From Phycomyces nitens (lineage: Eukaryota > Mucoromycota > Mucoromycetes > Mucorales > Phycomycetaceae), in assembly GCA_022702545.1 (NCBI GenBank), contig JAHRBC010000003.1:4712001-4776000 (forward strand): 64,000 bases of DNA, in the 5' to 3' direction. The notes beneath the pieces were generated by a model. It was not told the DNA's origin. It was given only the letters and a program-made list of their open reading frames with translations, and did no database searches. A program made the position numbers and the translations under genes. Of this stretch, positions 12,260-22,677 are shown in pieces; position 1 is the first letter of the stretch; every line of letters begins with the position of its first letter.

Positions 12260-13398
12260 GTTTTTTTTATCGATTACTATATCCTCCGAGGCGGCACAAA
12301 TTTAGCAAGTGATTTATGGTTGTTTAAGGATAGTAGAGTTGCAACACCACTACCCAAGACTACAAAATCTTCAGACAATATATATATATATATATATATA
12401 GCTGCTTCAAACAAACTGGGTTAATCTTACTGTCTACCTGAATGGTATTAAGAACTATGGTGCGGTATTATCTTCTGTATGCAAGACTATTGCAACTACT
12501 ATCTAGAAAACTTTGAAAAAATAATAGGAAACTTTTATTTATATAACAAGAGCGAATTTCAGGGTAAGATATTATTATTATTTTATTTACATTTATATAT
12601 GATAAGCTTATATCAAATTCTAATATCTTTCCATAGCGGCAATAAAGAACATCGTACATGACCATTTACTGTGAGGATATTGTTTGAAAGACGGACCGCA
12701 ACTGATCCTCTCGCTTCTGTTGAGCTCACAACAAACAATTTTAATATTCAGGAAATTACAGAGAACTTCCAAGTGTGTATGGTGGATACTGGAAGAAGAT
12801 ATGCCGTATAACAAACAGGCGGAACTCTGAAAGTACACACCAAACTGTCTAACCAAGGTAATAAGTCAATTACTTGCTGTTTGTATCCCATCTCATAGTA
12901 ATTTAACATATTACAGAAACTCTCATCGACATGTCTTTAGAACCAGAGGCGTTTCTAAAATGGCTTTAATTGTATTTGGAAATGAACTTACAAACAACTC
13001 AAGTGTCAGATCTTGCATACAGAATAGAGTATCTGAAAAAAATTACAAGCATCTTGTAAAACAAAATATTGGAGAATTGTGCCTTTTGGACATCAATGAA
13101 TTTAACACTTCAAAGGTACTTGTGCACTTCTTTTTAAAAAAAAATCTTTATATTCAATATTGATTTTGTAGGCTTGCAACTCTTGTAAGACTAAAGACCT
13201 ATCCATCAAATATTAGTTTGCAAAAACTGTAATATTTTTTGAAATATGGATGACATTGCGGCAATAAACATGTTCTATATTGTGCAGGAGGTTTGGAGTA
13301 GCAATGGTAGGCCAGAAATCTTCAGTCCTCGACCAAGAACAGCAACACAAAGCGCCACAATGAACGTGGCTATTCCTCACTTCAGTGGGCGAACTTAA
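12260..13398 (+). pseudogene. Fanzor (eukaryotic TnpB-like RNA-guided nuclease), broken
   Basis: Pieces in order: ILRGGTNLASDLWLF (about 12,270-12,320); VRILFERR leading to the RuvC-I motif MVDTGRRYAV, Asp codon 12785-12787; ALIVFGNELTNN; then LLDINEFNTSK, whose Glu (13098-13100) corresponds to the rearranged RuvC glutamate reported for Fanzor; zinc ribbon CNSC (13175-13186) and CKNC (13219-13230); and RuvC-III NMDDIAAINM, Asp 13249-13251. Fanzor normally has WNRD here; the W codon is TGA and R is M. Likely introns: 12564-12636, 12858-12916, 13116-13171. In-frame TGA/TAA codons (for example after KEHRT and after RRYAV) and a frame shift between the two Cys pairs show decay. The family is known from eukaryotic transposons and cuts DNA guided by an RNA encoded at the element's 3' end. 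Confidence 0.72.
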
Positions 13399-13427
13399 CG
13401 ATGCTTACACGTAAAGAACATTCTAGC

Positions 13428-13587
13428 CATTTTTACCTTTACTAAATTACCTTGACCAAATCTTATTCTTTTGTGTCTCAATTATCTTTCTTGTTTGTCC
13501 AAAAAAGGTAAACAAATGACCTAAAAATTAATTTTCATTCGTCCAAAAAAAAAAATAACATTGGCCCAATCTAAAGTAGAAACACTG
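13428..13587. repeat. Right terminal inverted repeat of the Fanzor element
   Basis: It is the inverted partner of 11231-11350, about 40 bp longer owing to insertions such as the GTCCAAAAAA repeats near 13498 and 13541. It begins 30 bp after the Fanzor stop codon (13396-13398). In Fanzor and TnpB systems the guide RNA scaffold commonly overlaps this end, so 13399-13587 is the candidate region; the sequence alone does not prove it. Confidence 0.7.
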
Positions 13588-13795
13588 TACCAAGTGATAA
13601 GCGAAAATAAATGGAGTTTATATCATGTGATCCTAGCTTTATTTGTGGATCAAGTGACATCATTGTTGGACAGAAACATTTTTGCGCGACATCAAATTCT
13701 ATAGCCACGACTTTATTTTCGAAACTACTATACTATTTTACAAAAGAGGGTATATGGATAAGTTGAATATTATATACAGTGAAAGAAAGGAATAT

Positions 13796-13826
<31 letters not shown>

Positions 13827-14669
13827 TTATGATGTTAGAGCATAGGGATGAAAATAGTCGTCTTCACGGTTGTATTCACTTGGATGAATAATGGGTTGCT
13901 GGAAAGGTATAGATACATTAAGTGGGCTTGGTTTTTGTGTAGATATTTGAGACTGTGGCGTAGGAGGGCTAATTTCCCTTTGTATATTAGATTCATGTGC
14001 TGCGCGAGACTTTGAGGTTTTTCGAGGCCAAATGAACTGGAAAAATGAAACCAATTTTCTGGGTGATTTTTCACTGCTAATCCGACTAGAAGTGGCATAG
14101 GTTTGATCAATTGAGACAGGGGTTGTAGTAGAATATGTAGAATGAGTGTTCGAATGGCTGCTGTATACGCTAGTTATCGACCCTGAATGGCTTAGTCTGT
14201 ATGGCGATGTGTGTTTTTCCGCTGGATTTGTATTTGTAGAGATATCGTACAAGTCGAGCCATTTATCGAGCACATTTGAGCCACTCGATTGTCTTTGTAA
14301 AGCGTCTATCCATATATTCATTGTCTGCTCTGTCTCGGCCTGAAGATTGAAATCTGGCAATTTGGTCTTTGTGTTATCATCCGAGATAAGTCTAAAGACG
14401 CTTGGTGATTGTCGTGAATAAAAGGTATTATCGACTTGATAGTGGAGTAGATTAAGAGTATTTTGTGGCGTGGTGTCCGTCTAGATAGAAGTATGAGTAT
14501 TTATGAGATTTTCCAAGTCTGTATAATGTACCTCGTTCTTGTAATATCTCAATTCACCGTCTGTCAGTACAAAATAACGTCGAATGTAGGATTTGCATAG
14601 TGATTGTCTCTGTTTGAGGAGCCAGCCTTCGAGTAGGATGGGATAAGTGAAGCTTGAAGGAGAAGTCAT
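13827..14669 (-). CDS. PH-domain protein
   Basis: Exons 14532-14669 and 13827-14480 give 263 aa. The first 115 residues form a pleckstrin-homology domain: ILLEGWLLKQR (strand 1), YIRRYFVLTDGELRYYKNE (strands 2-3), VFRLISDD, then FNLQAETEQTMNIWIDALQ with the invariant Trp of the C-terminal helix. PH domains bind phosphoinositides or proteins at membranes. The rest is Ser/Thr-rich and probably disordered. The start ATG (14667-14669) is the first Met before the domain. The intron donor is GTACAT, weaker than most here. The partner and pathway are unknown; Mucoromycota have many such short PH proteins. Confidence 0.8.
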
Positions 14670-15050
14670 GGCGGAAAATAATATGGGATAACAAAATAAA
14701 AAAGGGGTGTTTATATAATTTTTGGAAAAAAAAAAGAAAAAAATTGGCACTAGTTTTAATATCCCAATCTGTCTCCATAACATTTGGCATTAAAGCATAG
14801 GCTGTTACACGACTACTAGCACCCCCCAACATACACATATATAACTAGTCCGATTGTCCGACTACAGAATTTTAACCTAAAAACTCGCAAGAAATAGAAA
14901 AAGTTGAAAAAACTCAAGGACAAGTGAGAAAGCTCTATTGGGCAAATTCAGTAATCTCAAAAGACCTCCATATGAATCTCTGCTCTTTCAATAAACTTTT
15001 ATTTGCCTGCAAATTAAAGCATCTAAATTCAAAGTCTGAATAGACGGAAA
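14670..15050. other. Upstream region of the PH-domain gene
   Basis: AT-rich with A/T runs. No gene seen. It presumably holds the promoter of the minus-strand PH gene. Confidence 0.4.
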
Positions 15051-15059
15051 ATTTCTGGT

Positions 15060-15420
15060 ACGGCGAGTATCATTCACTTTTGGAGTGATGCTGCAGGTTG
15101 GCTTCTTTTGAACACAACAGGGACTCCTGTCTTTCCCTCCGCGGAGAAAGATCCCGTAATTATGTCTACCATCAATTCTGGTATCTTTTTGGTTTTTATA
15201 AATATTGAACTGAAAGTATATCTACAACGACTCTATTGGTCCATGCTGGTTGGCTCTGACAAAGTAAAGTCTCTTTCAAGCTCTGTAATTTACATTGCTC
15301 CTTTTAAAAATGTGGGCGTGGATCTGAATAGACCCAGTAACATGGTAATATTCTTCAGTGGTACACCTTTTTAACCGAGTGTTTCCATCATTTGATCCAA
15401 TTTTTGACTGAAAACCGGTT
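15060..15420 (-). pseudogene. Possible third Fanzor remnant
   Basis: Minus-strand frames contain CTTEEYYHVTGSIQIHAH (about 15312-15365) and, in another frame, IPELMVDIITGSFSAEGK and TGVPVVF (about 15120-15200). From memory, the EYYH-TGS block and the later block ending in a V-V-F strand occur in this order in the middle of mucoralean Fanzor proteins. Stops and frame shifts are frequent. No catalytic residue or zinc ribbon is visible, so the call is tentative; it may be another repeat-derived frame. Confidence 0.3.
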
Positions 15421-17357
15421 TTACCAAGGGTCTAAATCTATTAAGAGGTATCTAGTGGTTGATCCCTAAGGAATTAAAAAATTTCCAATTACAGGTCAAA
15501 ATTTCTATAATTCTTGGGCTTTATGGCCTTCAATTGATTTATTTTGTAGGATAAAATGTCAGTTCAATTGCCATAAGTTTGGATAATCTTTCAATCAATT
15601 CTTTAATACCCCACTTGGATTCATCTTTTTCAAATGGCATCAAATATCAGTGACTTGAGTTTGATGATAAATGGTATATAATTCTCGCCCAAATTTCTTG
15701 TAAACCCTCGGATTTGGCCATAAAATGGTTTGGAAGGAGAGATAAACGTGCTGTGCTATGGCTAGTTCTTCTAACTGTCTCTTTTTAGATCAAAACACTG
15801 TATCAAGTGTGTCAATCGCATCGCCAGTAATATTTAACCTTGTCCAAATGGAGATCAGAGATACTATTATTATTATTAGGTTAACTTGTATTACTGTACG
15901 AGCCGAAATTAAAATAAACTTGATGTCTACTCTACAAGGGAGCCTCATTTACATTTACAAACATGTTTGTTCGAAATTAAGCATTTTATTGATGATACCT
16001 CAAGAAGTCCAAACTGTGATATGGTATCGGTCGTTTTTGCCAGAATACAAGCAAATTATTTCTAGAAGATTTTCTGATTTAATTCCCACACATAGATTTA
16101 TTAATTTGAAATTTATCCATTTATTTTTTATTTCAAAGAAAAACAACATACTATTCTAGCAAATAGAGCACTGTAATCTTGCTAATAAAAAGGGCAAAGT
16201 TGCTGTGTAAGCATTGTATTAATAACTGTGAGAGACTATACAAAATTGTCGGTTTGTCCAATGTGAGAATGCAGTATAATTGGTAACTTTAACCTTGTTT
16301 AGTTGTCATGGTTTCACCACAAACATATGCGTATATGCATTCGTGATACTACAATACTGATACAAGTCTTGACAGCTTTTATAACCTAAGCTATATAGAT
16401 CACGAATGAATTCTTCGCTTATACCTACACTTTCAATCGATTGTCTATTACTTTTGGGAAGCAAATAAGGGACAGGGGATTTCTTTCTGGGGTTTAATGT
16501 TGCAATCAGTTTCTATAGCAACGTGGCATTTAAAATGACGTCGGTCAAGCAAAAGCGCGCAATCTTTACACAAAACCCTTTATTAATAATACAGCACATT
16601 ATCACCATATTAGGTATATTGACCGGCCGTCAGGAACGTTATTTTAGATTTCCAAGACCATTACATTTACTGCCAATCGACGATGTTTGCTTTTACTGCC
16701 AATCGACGATGTTTGCTTTTACTGCCAATCGACGATGTTTGCTTTTACTGCCCAAGTTCCGATCGATCTACCTTTTTGTTCATTGTCCTTTTGTAGAAGC
16801 AGGCTTATAAAAATTACTATTTACAAAATCAATTTCCCCATTAAATACTTTAAATAGGCTCTAACCAAAATTCACAGCTCACGACCAAATTCAACACACA
16901 ATTTCACATTTCCGCGCAAACATATTATTCGACCCTGACAGAAACTCGGTTACTCCTTTCGAACAGCAGATCGCATTTACTACCACTTTATCAATCAATG
17001 AATCTAGAGGCTGATAAAAGATCAATCTACTCGATATAGTAACCACACATTTTCTGTATAATCAAATCACTGTACTTTCAGATTGAGCCAGTTATAATTT
17101 GATTTATGTATCTAATAAATGTGCGAATATCAAATGGGCTCTGTATTCTTGATTTTATAATTTAATCATAGTACATACATATGCTTATATAATGATAAAA
17201 ATAATGATAAAAATAATAATAATAATAATCATTTTTAATAAACCTTGAGGAAAGGGAATAAAGAAAGACGTGCAAAAAATGTAGGGAAAATAGGTGGTGA
17301 AGAGGGCGCGTTGTTGGCTGGAATATGATCCCCGGTCCTTCCCATATCGATTCATTG
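15421..17357. other. Spacer with repeat debris and a short tandem repeat
   Basis: No supported gene. The 133-codon open frame at 15758-16159 has no recognisable family. Around 15660-15770, frames reading CKPSDLAIKWFGRRDKR look like old coding debris I cannot name. A 26-bp tandem repeat is listed separately. Confidence 0.4.
16671..16752. repeat. 26-bp tandem repeat, three copies
   Basis: Three exact copies of a 26-bp unit start at 16671, 16697 and 16723, and the first four bases of a fourth lie at 16749. The unit contains CCAATCGACGATG. Because 26 is not a multiple of 3, the repeat is unlikely to be coding, and the open frame crossing it is probably chance. Confidence 0.9.
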
Positions 17358-20300
17358 TTATTTTGCATTATATGTATTAGCATTATGACTACCTGAGGTT
17401 AGTGGTGGTGGAGAGTCATGAGTGATCGTTGCCTTTGGTGGAGCAGAAGACGTCGATTGGTGCTTGCCATGTAGCGGTGGAATGACAGATCTTGCACGTA
17501 GTGTGGCACGGCGGAAAATCCCGGGCGCCTTGGACTTTGTGGGTTCTTGAACTGGTACGGCTGTCTGCTGATGTGTGGGGGGAATCGGTGGGACAGATGT
17601 AAAGGTTTCGGTCCCTGGTGCTCTTGGGTTGAAACCGGTCTGGATACTTGTGTCTGACTGACTCGCGGCAGAGGCCACAGGTTGTGGACCAGGTCGAGTT
17701 AGAGGAGAGTCTGACAAGCTCTGTGATATTGGCTGAGGGGATATGACGCCTTGGGCCACCCTACCCGAAACGGGTGGATCAGACATCGTATTAAACGGAG
17801 ATGGGTGAGAGTGATGGGCATCAAAAGCTGTCAATTGATTGGAATTTTGTGCGGAGTTCTTGAGCCCAGACATCGACGATGCGATTACACCAGCTGGAAT
17901 CGTTTCATTTGGATTACGAACCAGCATTTGGGGATCTTGACGTACACTTGGTTCGCCAGGGGCATTGGGCTGGCTCAGGTCACTGGTAGATGAGCTGATG
18001 AGTATTTTTGCAGAATCAGTTGCACTTGGCTGTGATCGGTAAGGCTGATCACATATGGAGCTAGTGGAAAGGCGCAAGGTAGACGCTTTTGTGGGCAAGA
18101 CTATGAGCTCTTCCTCGTTTTCTGGAAATAGGGTGTCATAGTAAAGGATAAGATCCTGTAGAACCTTGTCAGAATACCACTCTCCAGCGTTCTCGGCCTG
18201 GTTATGGTCTTGGAAGATCGATGGAGTAAAGATGTAAGATAAATTCTGTAGGTTCATCTTGTTCACTTGGGAATATGAATTGACCCTATTAAACATAATG
18301 GTTTGTTAGATTGCTAATGACCACAAGATCTATCGCAATTCTCACTTTGCAAGATGTTGCACAATCATACGAAGTGTGCATCTATGAGGCTGCAATAAGT
18401 TTTTCAGCATTTCTTGCAGCATCTTGTATCTTTGGGTCTCATCAACGTCTATAAATACATTAGTTTCCAGAATATTATAGAAGAAAATTTGGCTTACTTG
18501 AGTAGTCGACTCTTTCTTGAATCGATAGATTGAATAATGGCTCGCTCAGTTCACGTAAATAGATCTTGAGAACAGATGATATTGCAAACACATCGTACTT
18601 GTTCGAATCCAACTCAAGTGCAGCCTCGTCCTTTTCGAAATCGCATTTTAACATGTCCACATTCATCTGTCGTCCAGATATTCTATAGATGCCTTCTTTC
18701 TGAAGACCTCCCATACGTTCTATGGCACTTATGCATTTCACAACTAAAAGTGGTACTGTCCTCCTATGCTCTATGCTATACTCTTTCAAAGATCCCCCAA
18801 AAAGAATATCTAAAATAGCCAATGGCGTGGTAAACTTGAGCAACCAACATATACAAACATCTCTTGGGGGGGGGGGGGGGGGGGTTGGCAGGGGATCATT
18901 CCCCATTACCTTTACATTCTCCCGATTGAAAGTTTTCGTAAAGCAGAGTTGTTGGACTGGAAAAGCCCTTCTTTTCGTATTCGAATGTCAGCAACTCGAC
19001 GTCTTTCTTTCCTTCGATACAGTCTACTGCAGGCATGATGGTTTGTAGAATCTAAGAATTTCAAAATATAGAGTTATAGTCCTTTAGAACCCTTGACTGG
19101 TTTGCTTACAGTGGCTTCATTAAAAAGTGTAGATGTCTCGATATCCAACAGGTTTGTGAGTACGGTCCGTGTGACCTCTGCCTTATCTGAAAAGGCGGCC
19201 CCAACGTGCTAATGGGGTGTGAGCAAGGCAACAAATAAACCCAAGCACGTTTACCGTCATGGCATGGTTGGCAGTTTCCACCTGCATCTTCCGTAGACTC
19301 TCCAGCTGTCGGATACCCTTTCTGTATTCAAGGTCTAAAGACACCCTCGACCAAAAATTGACTTGTCAGTTAATTCGATTATACTCATGATCCTTTACAC
19401 CTCTTTACCTGTATCTGAAATCTCTTTTTTAAGCTTCGCGAACCGAGCAGTTTGTTTGGAAGGATCTACATTACTGACAACAGTTGCATGTGTAATTTGA
19501 GTCCGCATACTGGCCATAAAACCAACCATCCCTTTTTTAAATGTTATTTCTTGTAAGTTTGCAGATGAAATCGAACTTGCATCAGTATCCTTTCCACTAT
19601 CACTCGATATTCTCGGCTGTGGTTCTTCAGAAGAGATACGATTAAGTGGAATAGAATGCCTAATAGATGGTTCAATTTCAGCGTCCAAACTCTGGGTAGA
19701 TAATGAAGCCGGATGCTGCTGAGATGGTTGGAATGTTGGAAGCTGTTTCTGAGTCTGTACCAGGTCATTACATTTACTCATGTATGCCTTGCGGAGCTAA
19801 GGAGTGCCAGGGTTACTTTTTGATTCTTTATGAATTTGACATGTTTCTTTAGGACATCTTTACCTTTAAGATATCGCGTGTCCTGTATGTTGAATAGGTA
19901 GAATTCTTGTCTCCAACTACCTGTTTAACTTTCTTTTTTCGCTGTTCTAGATTATCCTAATCACAATAATACGATTGAGAATCAGGTCTGATGGAGGGAA
20001 TCCTTACTCTAAATTTGATCAGCAGTTCGATCTGAGAGCGTATCTTGACAATAAATTCGGAACGAAGTGTAATGGTCTTTTCGATTGACTTTTCGTATTC
20101 TAGGGTCGCATGATGGAAGCTTGTTTCGAAATGACCAAAGTATGGGCACTGATCTGCATCATGAGAAGATACAAGTTTGGTAATCTTTTTCAAGGATTGC
20201 ATATAAGTTTCTTCGGCCGAGAGACTAGAGAAATACGTGTTTGTCTATTAGATACAATGATGAGCTAAATTCACTACTCACCGTGATTTAAGGAATTCGA

Positions 20301-20520
20301 TAAATTCTTCCAAATCATGTATACTCCACTTGAAGAGTTTATTGACATAATCTAGATGGGCATTAATGCTAGCAATCTGCTTTATTTGCAGAGCAACAAG
20401 GGATAAATCAGTTAGAAACCGCTTGAGTTTCTTATGATTGCTGTGCTCTTTTTTTTCTTTTTGGGTCGTCACCTCATCTTCTTGGACTATAGAACTAGCG
20501 TGTTTTGTTGATTTGTTCAT
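17358..20520 (-). CDS. F-BAR and RhoGAP domain protein (Rgd1-like)
   Basis: Ten exons give 892 aa: 20282-20520, 20008-20224, 19864-19956, 19409-19796, 19255-19361, 19110-19208, 18910-19051, 18498-18860, 18346-18448, 17358-18285. The N-terminal third is an F-BAR module: EEFIEFLKSRLSAEETYMQS is the FCH signature. It is interrupted by a Ser/Gln-rich insert in exon 4, then resumes with SLDLEYRKGIRQLESLR. A RhoGAP domain follows at about 445-630 with GIYRISG; Arg 488 is the arginine finger. The last 260 residues are Ser/Pro-rich. The protein should bind curved membrane and switch off Rho-type GTPases at polarity sites, as yeast Rgd1 does. No DEP domain was seen, which argues against Rgd2. The junction at 18861-18909 is the least certain because it spans a homopolymer. 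Confidence 0.88.
18861..18909 (-). other. 49-nt intron containing a 19-base C homopolymer
   Basis: On the gene strand the intron runs from GTAATG to CAAGAG and contains 19 consecutive C (plus-strand G at 18866-18884). The reading frame closes only with donor 18909 and acceptor 18861 among the options tested. The tract occupies the position of the polypyrimidine tract. Confidence 0.6.
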
Positions 20521-21311
20521 GGCAGCTCAATCTAGATCGGTAATTGGATCAATACTAGATGAAGTTTGGCTGCCTAGGAATTAATAATATGAATTTGGAT
20601 AAATGAGTCAACTTCTGGGATGCCAGATATAAAAAGGTTCAACAGCTGTCTTTTTTTTCCCTTTCTGCTTTATTGAAAGTAGTCAGTCCTGAGCGGGAAC
20701 AAAAAAAAATACGACAAAAGGGCTGTAGTTCTTACTCACAATCTAACCAACCTAGCCATATTATGTCTACTGGCTTGCTTTTCTTACCCCTCTCTGCTTT
20801 GTCTTTTGCTCTCTTGGTTTGCAGCTGCCAGCCTGTTGTCTCGATGACTGACTTTGAAGTTTGTCCCATATGCCTTTATGTTTTGCGCAGCATTGACCTT
20901 TTTGCCTACAGAATAATCTATTCTTTTCATTGTAAAATATTGGTGTTTATATTTTTTTTCATTTCCACTAGATATGCTATTCATAGTGTAGAGTTTGCGC
21001 CTAGTAGACAATTTTGCTATAGTATATAGTCTACTGAGAGCAAAATCTAAATATTCTCAAATTCAACCAATCCAAACAATAAAATCCAGATCAACTAAAT
21101 AATGATTTATTACTACTCTCTACACCAAGGCATGTCAAGAGTATAGAATCAAGATACATGTCTAGAAAGTTTTATCATCTTAAAAAGCACCACTAGACAT
21201 CAGTATCTTCTTTGACTGATCAAAATTTCATTTTATTTGATTGGATTGGTGTGTATTTTTTGCAAACTATTTCGTCTTGTTTGTAGTATTTAAATCCATT
21301 GGTATTTATAG
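20521..21311. other. Spacer between Sec13 and the RhoGAP gene
   Basis: It contains the promoter side of the minus-strand RhoGAP gene and the 3' side of sec13. A plus-strand ATG frame from 20764 begins with a hydrophobic, signal-peptide-like segment (LLFLPLSALSFALLV) but resembles nothing known. I do not call it a gene. Confidence 0.4.
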
Positions 21312-22677
21312 CTAAAGCTCTTCTTCCAATTGCTGTACACATTCCCATTCGCCCTTGGAATCTTCCTTCCACAATGTGACCTTGTTGTCGCCACAAGAGA
21401 CAGCCAAAACATTACCAGAAAGCGACCAACTGACACGCCAGACAGCATCAGGGAACTTCTCGCCAAGTAGCTTCTTGGACCACTTTGAATTGGGGCTATT
21501 CTGTGTCCAGATCAGGACTGTCTTGTCCTATAAAGCAACCATTGAATGACATGCACTTATACACTCAAACAATCTACGATTGCCTACCTGAGAGCAGCTT
21601 GCAAGGTAGCTCTTGGGAAGTCCAATACTGGGTGCCCATGAAACATCACGGACCCAGTCAGAGTGACCCTCAAGGGTCTCCTCCTCCTGCCATGACTTTG
21701 CCTCCTCTCTAACCAAGCATACTATAAATACCCTGTATACCCCACTTATATCCCATCACAAACCTCCATCCCCAGATCTTGATGAGATTATCACATCCAG
21801 CAGAAACAAGTTTCTTCACTACACTAATGGTAGGTGCACCTCCGTTGGCCTGGACAAGACTGCCGGGAATAGCAGCAGGTGCCCAGGTAACTGCATTGCA
21901 ACCAATGCCATGTGCATCAATCACATATATTTCCCAAGATCCATCGTCTGGATAAAGGTATGAGCAACAGCTTTTAACCATTCTTTGATTTGATCTTGGA
22001 AATAAACTACTTACCTTTGTATTCCAAAACAGAAACCTTTCCGTCGGAAGAAGCGCATGCCAACATGGCACCTAACTCATGTGGGGCCCATGATACAGAG
22101 TTCACTATGGGTACCATGTCAGATATTCTGAAATTATGCACGGCTGTTTATATATGTTTTATGCTTACCTGATGCTGTGTGCACATTATGTTCCTTTATT
22201 CTTGACCAGGTACCGTTTTGCTCCTTCCAGATAAATACGCGTCCATCATAAGAGCACGAAGCAAGAATAGAACCAAACTTTGGGTGTGCCCATGAGACCT
22301 GCCAGACCGGAGCTTCATGACTATAAGCTCATCCCTGCTTCAGCGTTTCATTGCCTGTGCTTGATACACAATGTTGATGAGATTACCCTGTCAGTGTTTC
22401 CACAAGACGCTGTGAGTCGCCATCGACGTCGAAAATCTTGATAGTATGGTCGGATGATGCTGTTGCCAATCGACGCGAATAATAGTCGAGTTGGGCATCA
22501 TGCTATCGTGTTATTTGTAAGAGTATAGATGATGATAAGTAAAAGGATCTTTCAGGAACTGTTGAACTTACAATCATATCCTCATGATGAGTTTCGATGG
22601 TCTGGGTTGCTGTTTGAGCCTACAAACACTTGTGAGTCTTTCTAAAGCATCTTCATTTCCCTTCATTAGTATACCAT
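21312..22677 (-). CDS. SEC13: COPII coat / nuclear pore protein Sec13
   Basis: Eight exons give 309 aa: 22675-22677, 22572-22619, 22387-22502, 22169-22320, 22015-22104, 21764-21947, 21588-21708, 21312-21527. Sec13 is a six-bladed open beta-propeller that pairs with Sec31 in the COPII outer cage and with Nup145C-type proteins in the nuclear pore. Diagnostic blocks: [69 protein letters not shown]. All exon phases agree. The first coding exon is only the ATG, directly followed by GTATAC. This choice rests on the lack of another in-frame Met upstream of [14 protein letters not shown]. The gene lies 0.8 kb upstream of the RhoGAP start, same strand. Confidence 0.95.

Larger units (their letters stand above)
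11231..13587 (+). mobile_element. 2.36-kb TIR element with TA duplication carrying a Fanzor pseudogene
   Basis: The left end, CAATGTTTCTACTTGAGATTG at 11231, and the right end, whose complement reads CAGTGTTTCTACTTTAGATTG from 13587, are each flanked by TA (11229-11230 and 13588-13589). This is the target-site pattern of Tc1/mariner-type elements. The ends continue as long, diverged inverted repeats. The interior holds a broken Fanzor reading frame on the plus strand and no recognisable DDE transposase, so the element was probably moved in trans, or Fanzor is its only gene. Related ends occur at 33051 and 37034. Confidence 0.75.

Noticed and set aside
15758..16159. 133-codon plus-strand ORF
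   Set aside because: AT-biased composition, no recognisable family, and located in repeat debris.
16671..16752. Short tandem repeat considered as a CRISPR array
   Set aside because: The copies are directly adjacent with no spacers, and the host is a eukaryote.
18866..18884. Poly-G run read as a Gly-rich or Pro-rich coding segment
   Set aside because: Neither reading continues the RhoGAP protein; phase arithmetic places the run inside a 49-nt intron.
20764..21029. Plus-strand ORF with a signal-peptide-like start (LLFLPLSALSFALLV)
   Set aside because: It lies in the promoter region of the RhoGAP gene, has no recognisable domain and turns into low-complexity AT-rich codons; a C/T-rich stretch is enough to produce the hydrophobic run.
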